Below are positions 43,753 through 52,416 of a DNA stretch of 64,000 nucleotides, piece after piece. The stretch covers positions 868,001 through 932,000 of the forward strand of contig CP003801.1 of assembly GCA_000299115.1 (NCBI GenBank). The letters run 5' to 3'. The translations under genes and the position numbers were made by a program. The DNA is from an alpha proteobacterium HIMB59. GTDB lineage: Bacteria; Pseudomonadota; Alphaproteobacteria; HIMB59. Positions within the stretch are counted from its first letter, which is position 1; each line of letters opens with the position of its first letter. Below the pieces are notes generated by a model that was not told where the DNA came from, made no database searches, and saw only the letters and a program-made list of their open reading frames with translations.

Positions 43753-46514
43753 TGACTGATAAAATAAAATTTTCGATTGATGGTAAAGAATATTTAGCAG
43801 AACCATCTGAATCAATATGGGATGTTGCCAAAAAAAATAATATAGATATTCCACACTTGTGCTATTCACCTGAACCTGGTTATAGAGCTGATGGTAATTG
43901 TCGAGCTTGTATGGTCGAAATTAAAGGTGAAAGAACTTTAGCTGCTTCATGTATTAGAAAACCAACTGAAGGTATGGAGGTTACAGTTAATTCTCCGAGG
44001 GCTGAAAAATCTCGATCTATGGTTTTTGAGTTATTAGTTTCGGACCAACCTTCCAAAGAACAGTCTCCTGACCCTGATTCAAAATTCTGGAACTGGTCAG
44101 AAAAAATGGGTGTTAGCACCAGTAGATTTCCTGGAAAAGAAAAAATTAACATAGATAGATCTCATAAAGCTATGAGCGTAAATTTAGATGCATGCATCAA
44201 TTGTAATTTATGTGTGCGCGCATGCAGAGAAGTTCAAGTTAATGATGTAATCGGTATGGCTTATCGCGGCTCAACTGCAAAAGTTATCTTTGATTTAGAT
44301 GATCCTATGGGAGAAAGTACTTGCGTAGCTTGCGGCGAATGCGTTCAAGCATGCCCAACAGGAGCATTGATGGAATCCTCTTTAGTTAATGAAGAAGGTG
44401 CCCGTGTTAATTACGCTGACAGAACAGTTGATAGCGTCTGTCCATATTGTGGAGTTGGATGTCAAACCAAAGTTCACGTAAAAGATGATAAAATATTATA
44501 TGTTGATGGAAAAGATGGACCAGCTAATGAAAATAGACTTTGTGTAAAAGGTCGCTTTGGATTTGATTATATAAACCATGAGGGTAGGTTGACTAAACCT
44601 CTTATTAGAAAAGCCGGAGTTCCAAAAGATCCCAATTTTCAATTAAAAGACTCTGAAATATCCGACTATTTTGAAGAAACTAGTTGGGAAAATGCCCTTG
44701 ACATAGCAGCTAAAGGTTTAGCCAAGTCAAAAGAGGACTATGGCCCTAAAAGTTTGGCAGGATTTGGCTCAGCTAAATGTTCAAATGAAGAAGCTTACCT
44801 ATTTCAAAAACTTGTTCGTGTAGGCTTTGGTTCTAATAACGTTGACCACTGCACAAGATTGTGTCACGCATCTTCTGTTGCTGCATTAATGGAATGTGTC
44901 AATTCAGGTGCTGTATCTGCTCCTTTCATGGCAGCAAGTGATGCAGATTGCATTATTGTAATTGGAGCGAGACCTACAGAAAATCATCCTGTTGCTGCAA
45001 CTTATTTAAAAAGAGCAACAAAGCGAGGATCAAAATTAATTGTCATGGATCCAAGAAAACAAGGTTTAAGTAAATTCGCCACTCACAACTTACAATTTAA
45101 ACCTGGTACTGACGTAGCAATGCTCAATGCTTTACTTTACACAATTATTGATGAAAAATTATATGACCAGCAATACATACAAGGTCAAACCGAGGGTTTT
45201 GAGAAGCTTCAAGAAGAAATAAAAGACTTCTCTCCTGAAAAAATGGAGTCTATTTGTGGTATATCTGCTGATGAATTAAGAGAAGTTGCTAGACTATATG
45301 CCACCTCTGAAAAATCTATTATTTTTTGGGGCATGGGAGTTTCACAACACGTCCATGGCACAGATAATGCAAGATGTTTAATCGCACTCGCTCTCACCAC
45401 TGGTCAAATTGGAAGAAATGGAACTGGTCTTCATCCTTTAAGAGGACAAAATAATGTTCAAGGTGCTTCTGATGCTGGTTTAATTCCTATGGTCTTTCCT
45501 GATTACCAGGCTGTTGAAAATCAAGATATTCATACCAAGTATGAAAACTTTTGGAAAGTAGAATTGGATAACAAAAAAGGCTTAACAGTTGTTGAGGTTA
45601 TAAACAAAATATTAGAGGACGAAATAAAGTCTATGTACATCATGGGAGAAAATCCTGCGATGTCTGACCCTGACCAAAACCATGCAAGAGAGGCACTCGC
45701 GAAACTTGATCATTTAGTGGTCCAAGATATTTTTATGACTGAAACAGCTTGGCATGCTGATGTAATTTTACCATCTTCAGCACACGCTGAAAAAACAGGA
45801 ACATTTACTAATACAAATCGTCAAGTTCAATTGGGACGTCAAGCTGTCCCACCTCCAGGAGAAGCTAGACAAGATTGGTGGATTACTCAAGCAATCGCTC
45901 AGAGAATGGGGCTAGACTGGAGTTATTTACATCCAAGAGATGTGTTCAATGAAATGGCTCAAGTTATGCCTTCTTTAAAAAATATTACTTATGAAAGATT
46001 AGAAAATGAAAATTCAGTCACATATCCTTGTGATGATCCTAACAAACCAGGTAATGAAATTATTTTTAATGAGAAATTCCCAACTGCAAATGGAAGAGGT
46101 AAGATCGTACCCGCAAGACTTATTCCACCCGCAGAATTACCTGATGATGATTTTCCTATGATACTTACAACTGGTCGTTTGCTTGAGCATTGGCATACGG
46201 GCTCCATGACTAGAAGAGCAACGGTTTTAGATCATATCGAGCCTGAAGCTATTGTAAGTATGAATAGATGGGATATGAAAAGAATGAACATAGAACCAGG
46301 TGACCAAGTTAAAGTAAAAACAAAACGTGGTACTATTGTAATTAAAGTAAGAAGAGATAAAGAAATACCTGAAGGCATGGTCTTTATTCCTTTCTGTTTT
46401 GCAGAAGCTGCCGCTAATGTATTGACTAACCCACAGTTAGATCCTTATGGAAAAATTCCTGAATTTAAGTTCAGTGCAGCTAATGTAGAAAGATTAAATA
46501 CTTCTCTTAGCTAA
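43752..46514 (+). CDS. fdsA: Formate dehydrogenase alpha subunit (Mo-bis-MGD, Fe-S)
   Basis: Oxidises formate to CO2. 920 residues. N-terminal [2Fe-2S] domain with Cys37, 50, 53 and 67; NuoG-like and ferredoxin-like clusters in ACINCNLCVRACREVQ and STCVACGECVQACPTGA; then the molybdopterin domain with its own cluster (VCPYCGVGCQ, LCVKGRFG). The Mo ligand is Cys371 in VDHCTRLCHASS, encoded by TGT, so this is the cysteine and not the selenocysteine form. The C-terminal cofactor domain has GRLLEHWHTGSMTRR. With the upstream gene it forms a soluble NAD-type enzyme; no fdsD homologue is next to it. Confidence 0.95.
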   Translation: MTDKIKFSIDGKEYLAEPSESIWDVAKKNNIDIPHLCYSPEPGYRADGNCRACMVEIKGERTLAASCIRKPTEGMEVTVNSPRAEKSRSMVFELLVSDQPSKEQSPDPDSKFWNWSEKMGVSTSRFPGKEKINIDRSHKAMSVNLDACINCNLCVRACREVQVNDVIGMAYRGSTAKVIFDLDDPMGESTCVACGECVQACPTGALMESSLVNEEGARVNYADRTVDSVCPYCGVGCQTKVHVKDDKILYVDGKDGPANENRLCVKGRFGFDYINHEGRLTKPLIRKAGVPKDPNFQLKDSEISDYFEETSWENALDIAAKGLAKSKEDYGPKSLAGFGSAKCSNEEAYLFQKLVRVGFGSNNVDHCTRLCHASSVAALMECVNSGAVSAPFMAASDADCIIVIGARPTENHPVAATYLKRATKRGSKLIVMDPRKQGLSKFATHNLQFKPGTDVAMLNALLYTIIDEKLYDQQYIQGQTEGFEKLQEEIKDFSPEKMESICGISADELREVARLYATSEKSIIFWGMGVSQHVHGTDNARCLIALALTTGQIGRNGTGLHPLRGQNNVQGASDAGLIPMVFPDYQAVENQDIHTKYENFWKVELDNKKGLTVVEVINKILEDEIKSMYIMGENPAMSDPDQNHAREALAKLDHLVVQDIFMTETAWHADVILPSSAHAEKTGTFTNTNRQVQLGRQAVPPPGEARQDWWITQAIAQRMGLDWSYLHPRDVFNEMAQVMPSLKNITYERLENENSVTYPCDDPNKPGNEIIFNEKFPTANGRGKIVPARLIPPAELPDDDFPMILTTGRLLEHWHTGSMTRRATVLDHIEPEAIVSMNRWDMKRMNIEPGDQVKVKTKRGTIVIKVRRDKEIPEGMVFIPFCFAEAAANVLTNPQLDPYGKIPEFKFSAANVERLNTSLS

Positions 46515-47049
46515 AAAGACTTAAAAAAAAATTTAAAGACTCTGAAATAGTTAATCCTAAGTTATTTGATGTTATTAAAGTCAAAACAACTAATAATATG
46601 ACTAACAAAATGAGAAAGTGATAAAATTTAAAACTAGAGATATTTTGAAGATTTTGATTTTCTAAAACTATTATAGACTTACTTTGTTTTTGATCTGAAT
46701 TGTTATTTTCTATCTTATGAAAAATAGATTGACTCTCTTCCTCTAACTCTTCTTCTTTTTTCAAATCACCTTTTTGGTTATTTTGTAAATTTTCAACAAT
46801 TTGATTAATTTTCTTCTCTAAACTTTCAATTTTATAATGAAGATTTTTAAAATCTAGATCGTGGTTAGTATCTTTTTTTATATCTTTGGTTTTTGATATG
46901 TTTTCCTTTTCAACTTTGGGAATAAATTCATCATTTTGAAGTTGGTTTTTTATATCACTGAGAGCTTCTAGAATTCTTTTTGATTTGTCGTCATTAAGTC
47001 CATCTGAATTATTTGTGCTTCGACCAAATTGATCAACTTCTGAGTTCAT
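46507..47049 (-). CDS. Tail-anchored coiled-coil protein of unknown function
   Basis: 180 residues that I do not recognise. It starts with a polar, acidic region, has heptad-like segments (NLHYKIESLEKKINQIVENLQ), and ends in a single strongly hydrophobic helix (FLILLVILLVVLTLITS, about 145–161) with a short tail after it. There is no N-terminal signal, so a cytoplasmic protein held by a C-terminal anchor is likely. The last eight bases overlap the end of fdsA. The tRNA-Thr gene lies 41 bases upstream on the same strand and could share its transcript. Confidence 0.6.
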   Translation of the reverse strand: MNSEVDQFGRSTNNSDGLNDDKSKRILEALSDIKNQLQNDEFIPKVEKENISKTKDIKKDTNHDLDFKNLHYKIESLEKKINQIVENLQNNQKGDLKKEEELEEESQSIFHKIENNNSDQKQSKSIIVLENQNLQNISSFKFYHFLILLVILLVVLTLITSNNLGLTISESLNFFLSLFS

Positions 47050-47089
47050 ATGAGTAATTTAATGAAAGTAATTTAATAATCAATGAAAG

Positions 47090-47165
<76 letters not shown>

Positions 47166-47177
47166 ATTTTGTAATTG

Positions 47178-47206
47178 TTTATACTAATATCTCTAAGAAA
47201 CAATAA
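47178..47206 (-). promoter_or_regulatory. Candidate promoter for tRNA-Thr
   Basis: On the minus strand a TATAAA (47183–47178) lies 17 bases after TTATTG, in the gap between the rlmB end and the tRNA. Initiation would be a few bases before the tRNA 5' end. AT-rich sequence limits confidence. Confidence 0.3.
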
Positions 47207-47210
47207 TTAA

Positions 47211-47936
47211 TTATAATAAGTTAACCTTATAATGGAATAAAGCCATAGCAAGAGAGTTAGCTGCATTATAACTATCAATTCCGCTTACTTCTTCTTGAGG
47301 TAGTGAGATAATAAAATCACTATTATTTATAATATTCTTTCTAATTCCTTTTCCTTCATTTCCCAAAATGAGAATCGTTTTTTTATCAAATTTAAAATCT
47401 CTAGTGATTAATTTACCCTTCATATCTAGGGCATAAGTCCAATAACCATTTTTTTTTAATTCTTCAAGAGATCTGTTCAAATTCTTAGATATATGAAATT
47501 TTAAAATTTCTATTGCTCCGGCTGACGTACTAGCTGTTGATGAGGTTATTGGCGCAGATGAGTGATCCGGAATAATAATTCCATTAACGCCTGCCAAAAG
47601 GCAAGTCCTTATTATATTTCCAAGATTATTTTGATCAGTTAGTTGATCAAGAGCCACAATTATCGAATTTTTTTTATTTAAATTACATAAATCTTGCAAA
47701 GATGAAGGACTATAATCATCACGTCTTATTATTATATCATTTGACTGTCTGGGATTATCTTTATCTATTTTTTGTAGTTCTTTTTTATCAACAAACCTAA
47801 TATTTTTAATAGTATTATTTTTTTTAATAATCTTCATATAATTAGCTTTTTTATCTCTATTTATTAGCACCTCTTTTATTTTTGAGGGGTTATGTATAAG
47901 ACAAGCTAAACAAGCATTATCGCCAGAAATAATCAT
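47211..47936 (-). CDS. rlmB: 23S rRNA 2'-O-ribose methyltransferase (TrmH/SpoU family, RlmB-like)
   Basis: 241 residues. The N-terminal L30e-like substrate domain is followed by the knotted SPOUT domain with motif 1 IIVALDQLTDQNNLGNIIRTC, motif 2 KTILILGNEGKGIRKN and motif 3 ISLPQEEVSGIDSYNAANSLAMAL. The order and length fit RlmB, which methylates G2251 of 23S rRNA; other TrmH-type targets cannot be excluded. It starts 84 bases from the divergent tRNA-Tyr. Confidence 0.9.
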   Translation of the reverse strand: MIISGDNACLACLIHNPSKIKEVLINRDKKANYMKIIKKNNTIKNIRFVDKKELQKIDKDNPRQSNDIIIRRDDYSPSSLQDLCNLNKKNSIIVALDQLTDQNNLGNIIRTCLLAGVNGIIIPDHSSAPITSSTASTSAGAIEILKFHISKNLNRSLEELKKNGYWTYALDMKGKLITRDFKFDKKTILILGNEGKGIRKNIINNSDFIISLPQEEVSGIDSYNAANSLAMALFHYKVNLL

Positions 47937-47970
47937 ATTTACAAATTACATTTAAACTTTAGGAAGTCTA

Positions 47971-47998
47971 TTGACTTTCAAAGACAATTATCTATTAA
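47971..47998 (+). promoter_or_regulatory. Candidate sigma-70 promoter for tRNA-Tyr and the downstream tRNA/tuf run
   Basis: TTGACT (47971–47976) and TATTAA (47993–47998) are separated by 16 bases, with initiation expected near 48005, 16 bases before the tRNA. The -35 differs from consensus at one base. It is the best-looking promoter ahead of the superoperon. Confidence 0.45.
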
Positions 47999-48020
47999 TC
48001 AAGTCCTGTTTTTACACTCA

Positions 48021-48106
48021 GGAGGGATGGCCGAGTGGTTAAAGGCGGCAGACTGTAAATCTGTTCACGCAAGTGTACGTAGGTTCGAATCCTACTCCCT
48101 CCACCA
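48021..48106 (+). tRNA. tRNA-Tyr (anticodon GUA)
   Basis: An 86-base class II tRNA with a long variable arm and an encoded CCA. Acceptor stem GGAGGGA pairs with TCCCTCC, the loop CTGTAAA gives anticodon GTA, and the variable arm TTCACGCAAGTGTACGT contains a small stem. The T-arm is GTAGGTTCGAATCCTAC. tRNA-Tyr and tRNA-Gly directly before tuf is a common bacterial order. Confidence 0.96.
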
Positions 48107-48211
48107 CTTTTTTTCACATTAGCTATTGAATTTTAAAGAAAAATAAGTAGGTTATCGGAACTCACAAGGATTTGTTTTTGTGGTTGTTTTGAAGTGGTTA
48201 CCCGCTTATTC

Positions 48212-48285
48212 GCGGGTGTAGCTTAATGGTAAAGCTCCAGCCTTCCAAGCTGGCTACGAGGGTTCGATTCCCTTCACCCGCTCCA
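48212..48285 (+). tRNA. tRNA-Gly (anticodon UCC)
   Basis: A 74-base cloverleaf with an encoded CCA. Acceptor GCGGGTG pairs with CACCCGC, the stem CCAGC/GCTGG closes a loop CTTCCAA with anticodon TCC, and the T-arm is GAGGGTTCGATTCCCTT. It lies 105 bases after tRNA-Tyr and 53 bases before tuf; the 105-base spacer shows no other gene. Confidence 0.96.
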
Positions 48286-48338
48286 AGAACAAAAAAAAAA
48301 TTAAGTAATAGATATTAAAAAAGAGGTAACAACTTAAA

Positions 48339-49529
48339 ATGGCTAAAGAAAAATTTGACAGGTCGAAAGAACACGTCAACATTGGAACTATCGGTCACGT
48401 CGACCATGGTAAAACTACACTTACTGCTGCAATCACAAAAGTATTAGCAGAAAAAGGTGGCGCAACATTCACAGCATATGATGAAATTGATAAAGCTCCT
48501 GAAGAAAAAGAAAGAGGTATTACAATTTCTACAGCGCACGTTGAGTATATGACAGATAAAAGACACTATGCACACGTTGACTGTCCAGGTCACGCAGACT
48601 ATGTAAAAAACATGATTACAGGTGCTGCTCAAATGGATGGGGGTATTTTGGTTGTTAATGCTGCAGATGGTCCAATGCCACAAACTCGTGAACATATTCT
48701 GTTAGCAAGACAAGTAGGTGTTCCTGCTCTTGTTGTTTACATGAACAAAGTTGATCAAGTTGATGACGCTGAACTTTTAGATTTAGTTGAAATGGAAATC
48801 AGAGAATTATTATCAAGTTACGATTTTCCTGGCGATGATATTCCAATCGTAAAAGGTTCTGCTTTAGCAGCTGTTGAAGATAGAGATGAAGCTATTGGTA
48901 AAAATTCAATCTTAGAATTAATGGATAAAGTAGATGAATACATTCCAGCTCCAGCTAGAGATTTAGACAAACCTTTCTTAATGCCAGTTGAAGACGTTTT
49001 CTCAATTTCAGGTAGAGGAACAGTTGTAACTGGTCGTATCGAACAGGGTATTATTAAGCCAGGTGAGGAAGTTGAAATCATTGGTTTAACAGACACTCAA
49101 AAAACAACCGTTACTGGTGTTGAGATGTTTAGAAAACTTTTAGACTCAGGTGAAGCTGGTGATAACGTTGGTCTTCTTCTTCGCGGTACAAAAAAAGAAG
49201 AAGTTGAACGTGGTCAAGTTCTAGCAAAGCCTGGAAGTATTAAGCCACATAAAAAATTTAAAGCTGAAATCTATGCATTAAGTAAAGAAGAGGGTGGAAG
49301 ACACACTCCATTCTTTGCTAACTATAGACCACAGTTCTATTTCAGAACAACTGACGTCACCGGTTCTATCAAACTTCCGGAAGGAACAGAGATGGTTATG
49401 CCTGGTGATAATGTTACTCTTGAAGTCGAACTACTAGCTCCTATTGCGATGGACAACAACTTACGTTTTGCTATTCGTGAAGGTGGTAGAACTGTTGGTT
49501 CAGGAGTTGTATCAGAGATTATTGAATAA
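48339..49529 (+). CDS. tuf: Elongation factor Tu
   Basis: Delivers aminoacyl-tRNA to the ribosome. 396 residues, full length. The GTP-binding motifs are GHVDHGKT (19–26), the switch with RGITI, DCPGH and NKVD, and the later GSALA. Domains 2 and 3 are complete to the end [13 protein letters not shown]. Preceded by an AGAGG ribosome site. Base use is less AT-biased than the average gene here, as expected for a highly expressed gene. No tuf lies between fusA and rpsJ, so this may be the only copy. Confidence 0.99.
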   Translation: MAKEKFDRSKEHVNIGTIGHVDHGKTTLTAAITKVLAEKGGATFTAYDEIDKAPEEKERGITISTAHVEYMTDKRHYAHVDCPGHADYVKNMITGAAQMDGGILVVNAADGPMPQTREHILLARQVGVPALVVYMNKVDQVDDAELLDLVEMEIRELLSSYDFPGDDIPIVKGSALAAVEDRDEAIGKNSILELMDKVDEYIPAPARDLDKPFLMPVEDVFSISGRGTVVTGRIEQGIIKPGEEVEIIGLTDTQKTTVTGVEMFRKLLDSGEAGDNVGLLLRGTKKEEVERGQVLAKPGSIKPHKKFKAEIYALSKEEGGRHTPFFANYRPQFYFRTTDVTGSIKLPEGTEMVMPGDNVTLEVELLAPIAMDNNLRFAIREGGRTVGSGVVSEIIE

Positions 49530-49559
49530 TTAATTTCTCTGCAGCATTATTAATTATGA

Positions 49560-49635
49560 AGGAGTGTAGCTCAATTGGTAGAGCGCCGGTCTCCAAAACC
49601 GGAGGTTGCGGGTTCGATGCCTGCCACTCCTGCCA
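49560..49635 (+). tRNA. tRNA-Trp (anticodon CCA)
   Basis: A 76-base cloverleaf with an encoded CCA. Acceptor AGGAGTG pairs with CACTCCT, the loop CTCCAAA gives anticodon CCA, and the T-arm is GCGGGTTCGATGCCTGC. The position between tuf and secE is conserved in many bacteria. It ends nine bases before the secE ATG. Confidence 0.97.
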
Positions 49636-49644
49636 GTTTTAACC

Positions 49645-49830
49645 ATGAAATTTAATCCAGCTAAGTATCTAAGAGAGGTTCGACAGGAGGTATCTAAAGT
49701 TACCTGGCCTTCTAAAAAAGAAACCTTTACTACTTCTGGAATAGTCTTGGTTGTAATTAGTATTGCTGCAGTCATTTTAATGCTTCTCGATCAGTTTTTC
49801 GCATTCATAGTTAGAATTATTTTAGGATAA
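49645..49830 (+). CDS. secE: Preprotein translocase subunit SecE
   Basis: Clamps SecY in the Sec translocon. 61 residues, the single-span form found outside the gamma-proteobacteria. YLREVRQEVSKVTWPSKKET is the conserved amphipathic helix, followed by a membrane helix (IVLVVISIAAVILMLL). The start is the ATG at 49645; the frame is open upstream to 49606 but that part is inside tRNA-Trp and cannot be coding. It lies two bases before nusG. Confidence 0.97.
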   Translation: MKFNPAKYLREVRQEVSKVTWPSKKETFTTSGIVLVVISIAAVILMLLDQFFAFIVRIILG

Positions 49831-49832
49831 TA

Positions 49833-50378
49833 ATGGTAGTTAGTTCTGATACATCAAAGTGGTATGTAGTTCATTGCCACTCTGGCTTTGAGAAAAAAGT
49901 AGCTGACGCTATCTTAGATGAGGCGAAGAAAGTAGAACTCGAAGATTTAATTAGTGAAGTGTCAGTGCCAACTCAAGCTGTGGTTGAGGTTAGAAGAGGA
50001 GTAAGAGTAAACTCTGAAAAGAAATTTTTCCCTGGCTATGTTTTAGTTAAAATGGTCATGAATGATGATACTTGGCATTTAGTCAGAGATATTCCAAAAG
50101 TATCTAATTTCTTAGGAACCAAAGACAAGCCTATAGCTATATCTGAAAGAGAAGTATCAAAGCTTTTACAAGATATTACTGAAGGGGTAGATAATCCAAA
50201 GCCTAAGTTTGAATACGAAGTTGGTGAGCAAATAAAGGTATCAGATGGTCCTTTTGCCTCATTTAGTGGCATTATAGAAGAGGTTGACAGTTCTAGACAA
50301 AAGCTTAAAGTGTCGGTCTCAATTTTTGGGAGACCTACACCGTTAGAATTAGATTACTCGCAGGTAGTAAAAGGCTAG
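49833..50378 (+). CDS. nusG: Transcription termination/antitermination factor NusG
   Basis: Binds RNA polymerase to raise processivity and links it to the ribosome or Rho. 181 residues. WYVVHCHSGFEKKVADAI begins the NGN domain, with FFPGYVLVKMVMNDDTWHLVR and VSNFLGT. The C-terminal KOW domain is EQIKVSDGPFASFSGIIEEV followed by KLKVSVSIFGRPTPLELD. Between secE and rplK as in most bacteria. Confidence 0.98.
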   Translation: MVVSSDTSKWYVVHCHSGFEKKVADAILDEAKKVELEDLISEVSVPTQAVVEVRRGVRVNSEKKFFPGYVLVKMVMNDDTWHLVRDIPKVSNFLGTKDKPIAISEREVSKLLQDITEGVDNPKPKFEYEVGEQIKVSDGPFASFSGIIEEVDSSRQKLKVSVSIFGRPTPLELDYSQVVKG

Positions 50379-50384
50379 AAAACA

Positions 50385-50810
50385 ATGGCAAAAGAAATAT
50401 TAGGATATATAAAACTTCAAATTCCTGCTGGTTCAGCGAATCCAGCTCCTCCTGTAGGCCCAGCCTTAGGTCAAAAGGGATTAAACATTCAAGATTTTTG
50501 TAAACAATTTAACGATGCAACTAAAGATTTAGAAAAAGGTGCACCGATACCAACAATCATTACTGCATATAAAGATAGATCTTTTGATTTTGTTACTAAA
50601 AAACCTCCGGTTACTTTTTATCTCAAAAAAGCAGCAAAGATTAAAAAAGGTTGTCAAACTCCCGGTCGATCTAAACTTGGAAAAGTTACGATGGCGCAAA
50701 TAAACGAAATAGCAAAAGAAAAATTAGAAGACCTTAATGCGTACGATGTCGATCAAGCATCGAAGATTATACTCGGATCAGCTAGGTCAATGGGAATGGA
50801 AGTCGTTTAA
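50385..50810 (+). CDS. rplK: 50S ribosomal protein L11
   Basis: Part of the GTPase-associated centre. 141 residues. [20 protein letters not shown] and [17 protein letters not shown] form the N-terminal domain; the C-terminal rRNA-binding domain ends [14 protein letters not shown]. It is six bases after nusG, and its stop overlaps the rplA start by one base (TAATG). Confidence 0.99.
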   Translation: MAKEILGYIKLQIPAGSANPAPPVGPALGQKGLNIQDFCKQFNDATKDLEKGAPIPTIITAYKDRSFDFVTKKPPVTFYLKKAAKIKKGCQTPGRSKLGKVTMAQINEIAKEKLEDLNAYDVDQASKIILGSARSMGMEVV

Positions 50811-51484
50811 TGCTTTTAACAAAAAATAAAAAGAAACAAATTGAAGGCGTAGATTTCAATAAAACATATCCTATTATTGATGCGGTTAAACTTCTTAAAG
50901 AAAAAAAATTTGTTAAATTTGATGAGTCCATCGAAGTTTCAATTAATACTGGTATTGACTCAAAACAATCAGATCAAAACGTAAGAGGTAGTTTTGTGCC
51001 ACCTCATGGTTTAGGAAAAAAAGTTGAAATAGCAGTCTTTGCACAAGGTAAAGCTGCAGAAGAAGCGAAATCACTAGGCGTAAAAAAAGTTGGTGGTGAA
51101 GATTTAGTTTCTGCGTTGCAAGAAAAAATTGATGTTGACGTTATCATTGCTACACCAGACATGATGGCAGTTGTAAGTAAGATTGCAAAAGTTTTAGGTC
51201 CAAAAGGTTTAATGCCTAATCCAAAAACAGGAACTGTAACAAATGATGTTAAAGGTACAATCGATAACATAAACAAAGGTTTGGTTGCTTATAAAAATGA
51301 TAAAGCAGGTACTATACATGCAGCACTTGGTAAAATTAGTTTTGATGAAAACCACCTTAGTGAAAATATTAGTTCCTTTGTAGAGGAAATTAAAAAAATT
51401 AAGCCCTCAGGAGTCAAAGGTAATTTTATTAACTCAGTTTTTATTTCATCAACTATGGGTTTTGGCCTAAAGGTGGAGGTTTAA
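50810..51484 (+). CDS. rplA: 50S ribosomal protein L1
   Basis: Forms the mobile L1 stalk that guides deacylated tRNA out of the E site. 224 residues. SVNTG-like start of domain I ([19 protein letters not shown]), [18 protein letters not shown] and the end [18 protein letters not shown] are conserved. In other bacteria L1 also represses the rplKA mRNA. It precedes rplJ by four bases, so no separate L10 leader lies between them. Confidence 0.98.
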   Translation: MLLTKNKKKQIEGVDFNKTYPIIDAVKLLKEKKFVKFDESIEVSINTGIDSKQSDQNVRGSFVPPHGLGKKVEIAVFAQGKAAEEAKSLGVKKVGGEDLVSALQEKIDVDVIIATPDMMAVVSKIAKVLGPKGLMPNPKTGTVTNDVKGTIDNINKGLVAYKNDKAGTIHAALGKISFDENHLSENISSFVEEIKKIKPSGVKGNFINSVFISSTMGFGLKVEV

Positions 51485-51488
51485 GAAA

Positions 51489-51995
51489 TTGAATAAAGCT
51501 CAAAAACAACAATATATTGAGAATTTAGACCAAATGTCTAAAGATTACTCAGCAATGTTTATTGCTTCATTTTCTAATATGTCTGTTAAAGAAATGATAC
51601 AATTTAGAACAGAAATTAGAAACAATGAAGGCGTTACAAAAATTTCCAAAAATAATATTGTAAAAATCTTTATTGATAAATCAGAAGACAAAAAAGGATT
51701 AAATGATTTTTTATCTCAACAAAAACTCCTTATTTTTACAAACAATCCTGTTGGTACCGCAAAAGTTTGTAAAAAATTTGAAAAAGATTTAAAAAAGCTA
51801 TCTGCAGAGGCAGCTTTTTTCGATAACACACTATATACAAAAGACGATATAGCTAAGGTTGCAACTTTACCTTCTCTAGATGAAATCAGAGGAAAAATAG
51901 TTGGGTTGATTAATGCACCAGCGTCGAAACTTGTAAGATTATTACAGAGACCTGATCAAGACATTATTTCAATACTACAAAACAAAAAAGACTAA
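51489..51995 (+). CDS. rplJ: 50S ribosomal protein L10
   Basis: Base of the L7/L12 stalk. 168 residues from a TTG start that follows GGAGGT by about eight bases. DYSAMFIASFSNMSVKEM and VTKISKNNIVKIFID form the N-terminal rRNA-binding domain, and LPSLDEIRGKIVGLINAPASK leads to the helix that carries L7/L12 dimers. The sequence is more divergent than its neighbours, which is usual for L10. Confidence 0.97.
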   Translation: MNKAQKQQYIENLDQMSKDYSAMFIASFSNMSVKEMIQFRTEIRNNEGVTKISKNNIVKIFIDKSEDKKGLNDFLSQQKLLIFTNNPVGTAKVCKKFEKDLKKLSAEAAFFDNTLYTKDDIAKVATLPSLDEIRGKIVGLINAPASKLVRLLQRPDQDIISILQNKKD

Positions 51996-52012
51996 CTTAG
52001 GGAGAGACACAA

Positions 52013-52387
52013 ATGGCAGACTTAAATAAAATCGTTGATGAATTATCAACTCTAACAGTTATGGAAGCGGCAGAACTTTCAAAACTTTTAGAAGAAAAAT
52101 GGGGAGTTTCAGCAGCAGCTCCAGTTGCAGTTGCAGCAGCAGGCGCAGCGCCAGCAGCAGATGCAGCCGAAGAAAAAGATAGCTTTGATGTTGTTTTGGC
52201 AGCATCTGGTGACCAGAAAATTAATGTAATTAAAGAAGTAAGAGCAATCACCGGTCTTGGTTTAAAAGAAGCTAAAGATATGGTTGAAGGAGCTCCAAAA
52301 ACTTTAAAAGAAGGAGTTAAGAAAGAAGAGGCTGAAGAGATGAAGACTAAGCTCGAGGCCGCTGGTGCAAAAGTAGAACTTAAATAA
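52013..52387 (+). CDS. rplL: 50S ribosomal protein L7/L12
   Basis: Multicopy stalk protein that recruits translational GTPases. 124 residues. N-terminal dimer domain ([20 protein letters not shown]), an Ala-rich flexible hinge (about 38–55), and the C-terminal domain with [21 protein letters not shown] and [19 protein letters not shown] ribosome site precedes the ATG. Confidence 0.99.
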   Translation: MADLNKIVDELSTLTVMEAAELSKLLEEKWGVSAAAPVAVAAAGAAPAADAAEEKDSFDVVLAASGDQKINVIKEVRAITGLGLKEAKDMVEGAPKTLKEGVKKEEAEEMKTKLEAAGAKVELK

Positions 52388-52416
52388 TTATTTATTAATT
52401 ACAGGTTCTACAAATT

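Noticed and set aside
44851-44863. Possible selenocysteine in formate dehydrogenase
   Set aside because: The metal-ligand position is a TGT cysteine codon (Cys371) and no in-frame TGA occurs.
48201-48216. CCCGC…GCGGG hairpin before tRNA-Gly as a terminator
   Set aside because: The right arm is the tRNA acceptor strand itself and no T-run follows; more likely chance pairing, or a minor effect on processing.
48444-48695. Open frame on the minus strand inside tuf with Cys/His-rich sequence
   Set aside because: It is the reverse-strand shadow of a highly conserved gene and has no family-like content.
49606-49644. Upstream extension of secE by 13 codons
   Set aside because: It lies inside the tRNA-Trp gene, and the ATG at 49645 gives a normal SecE.
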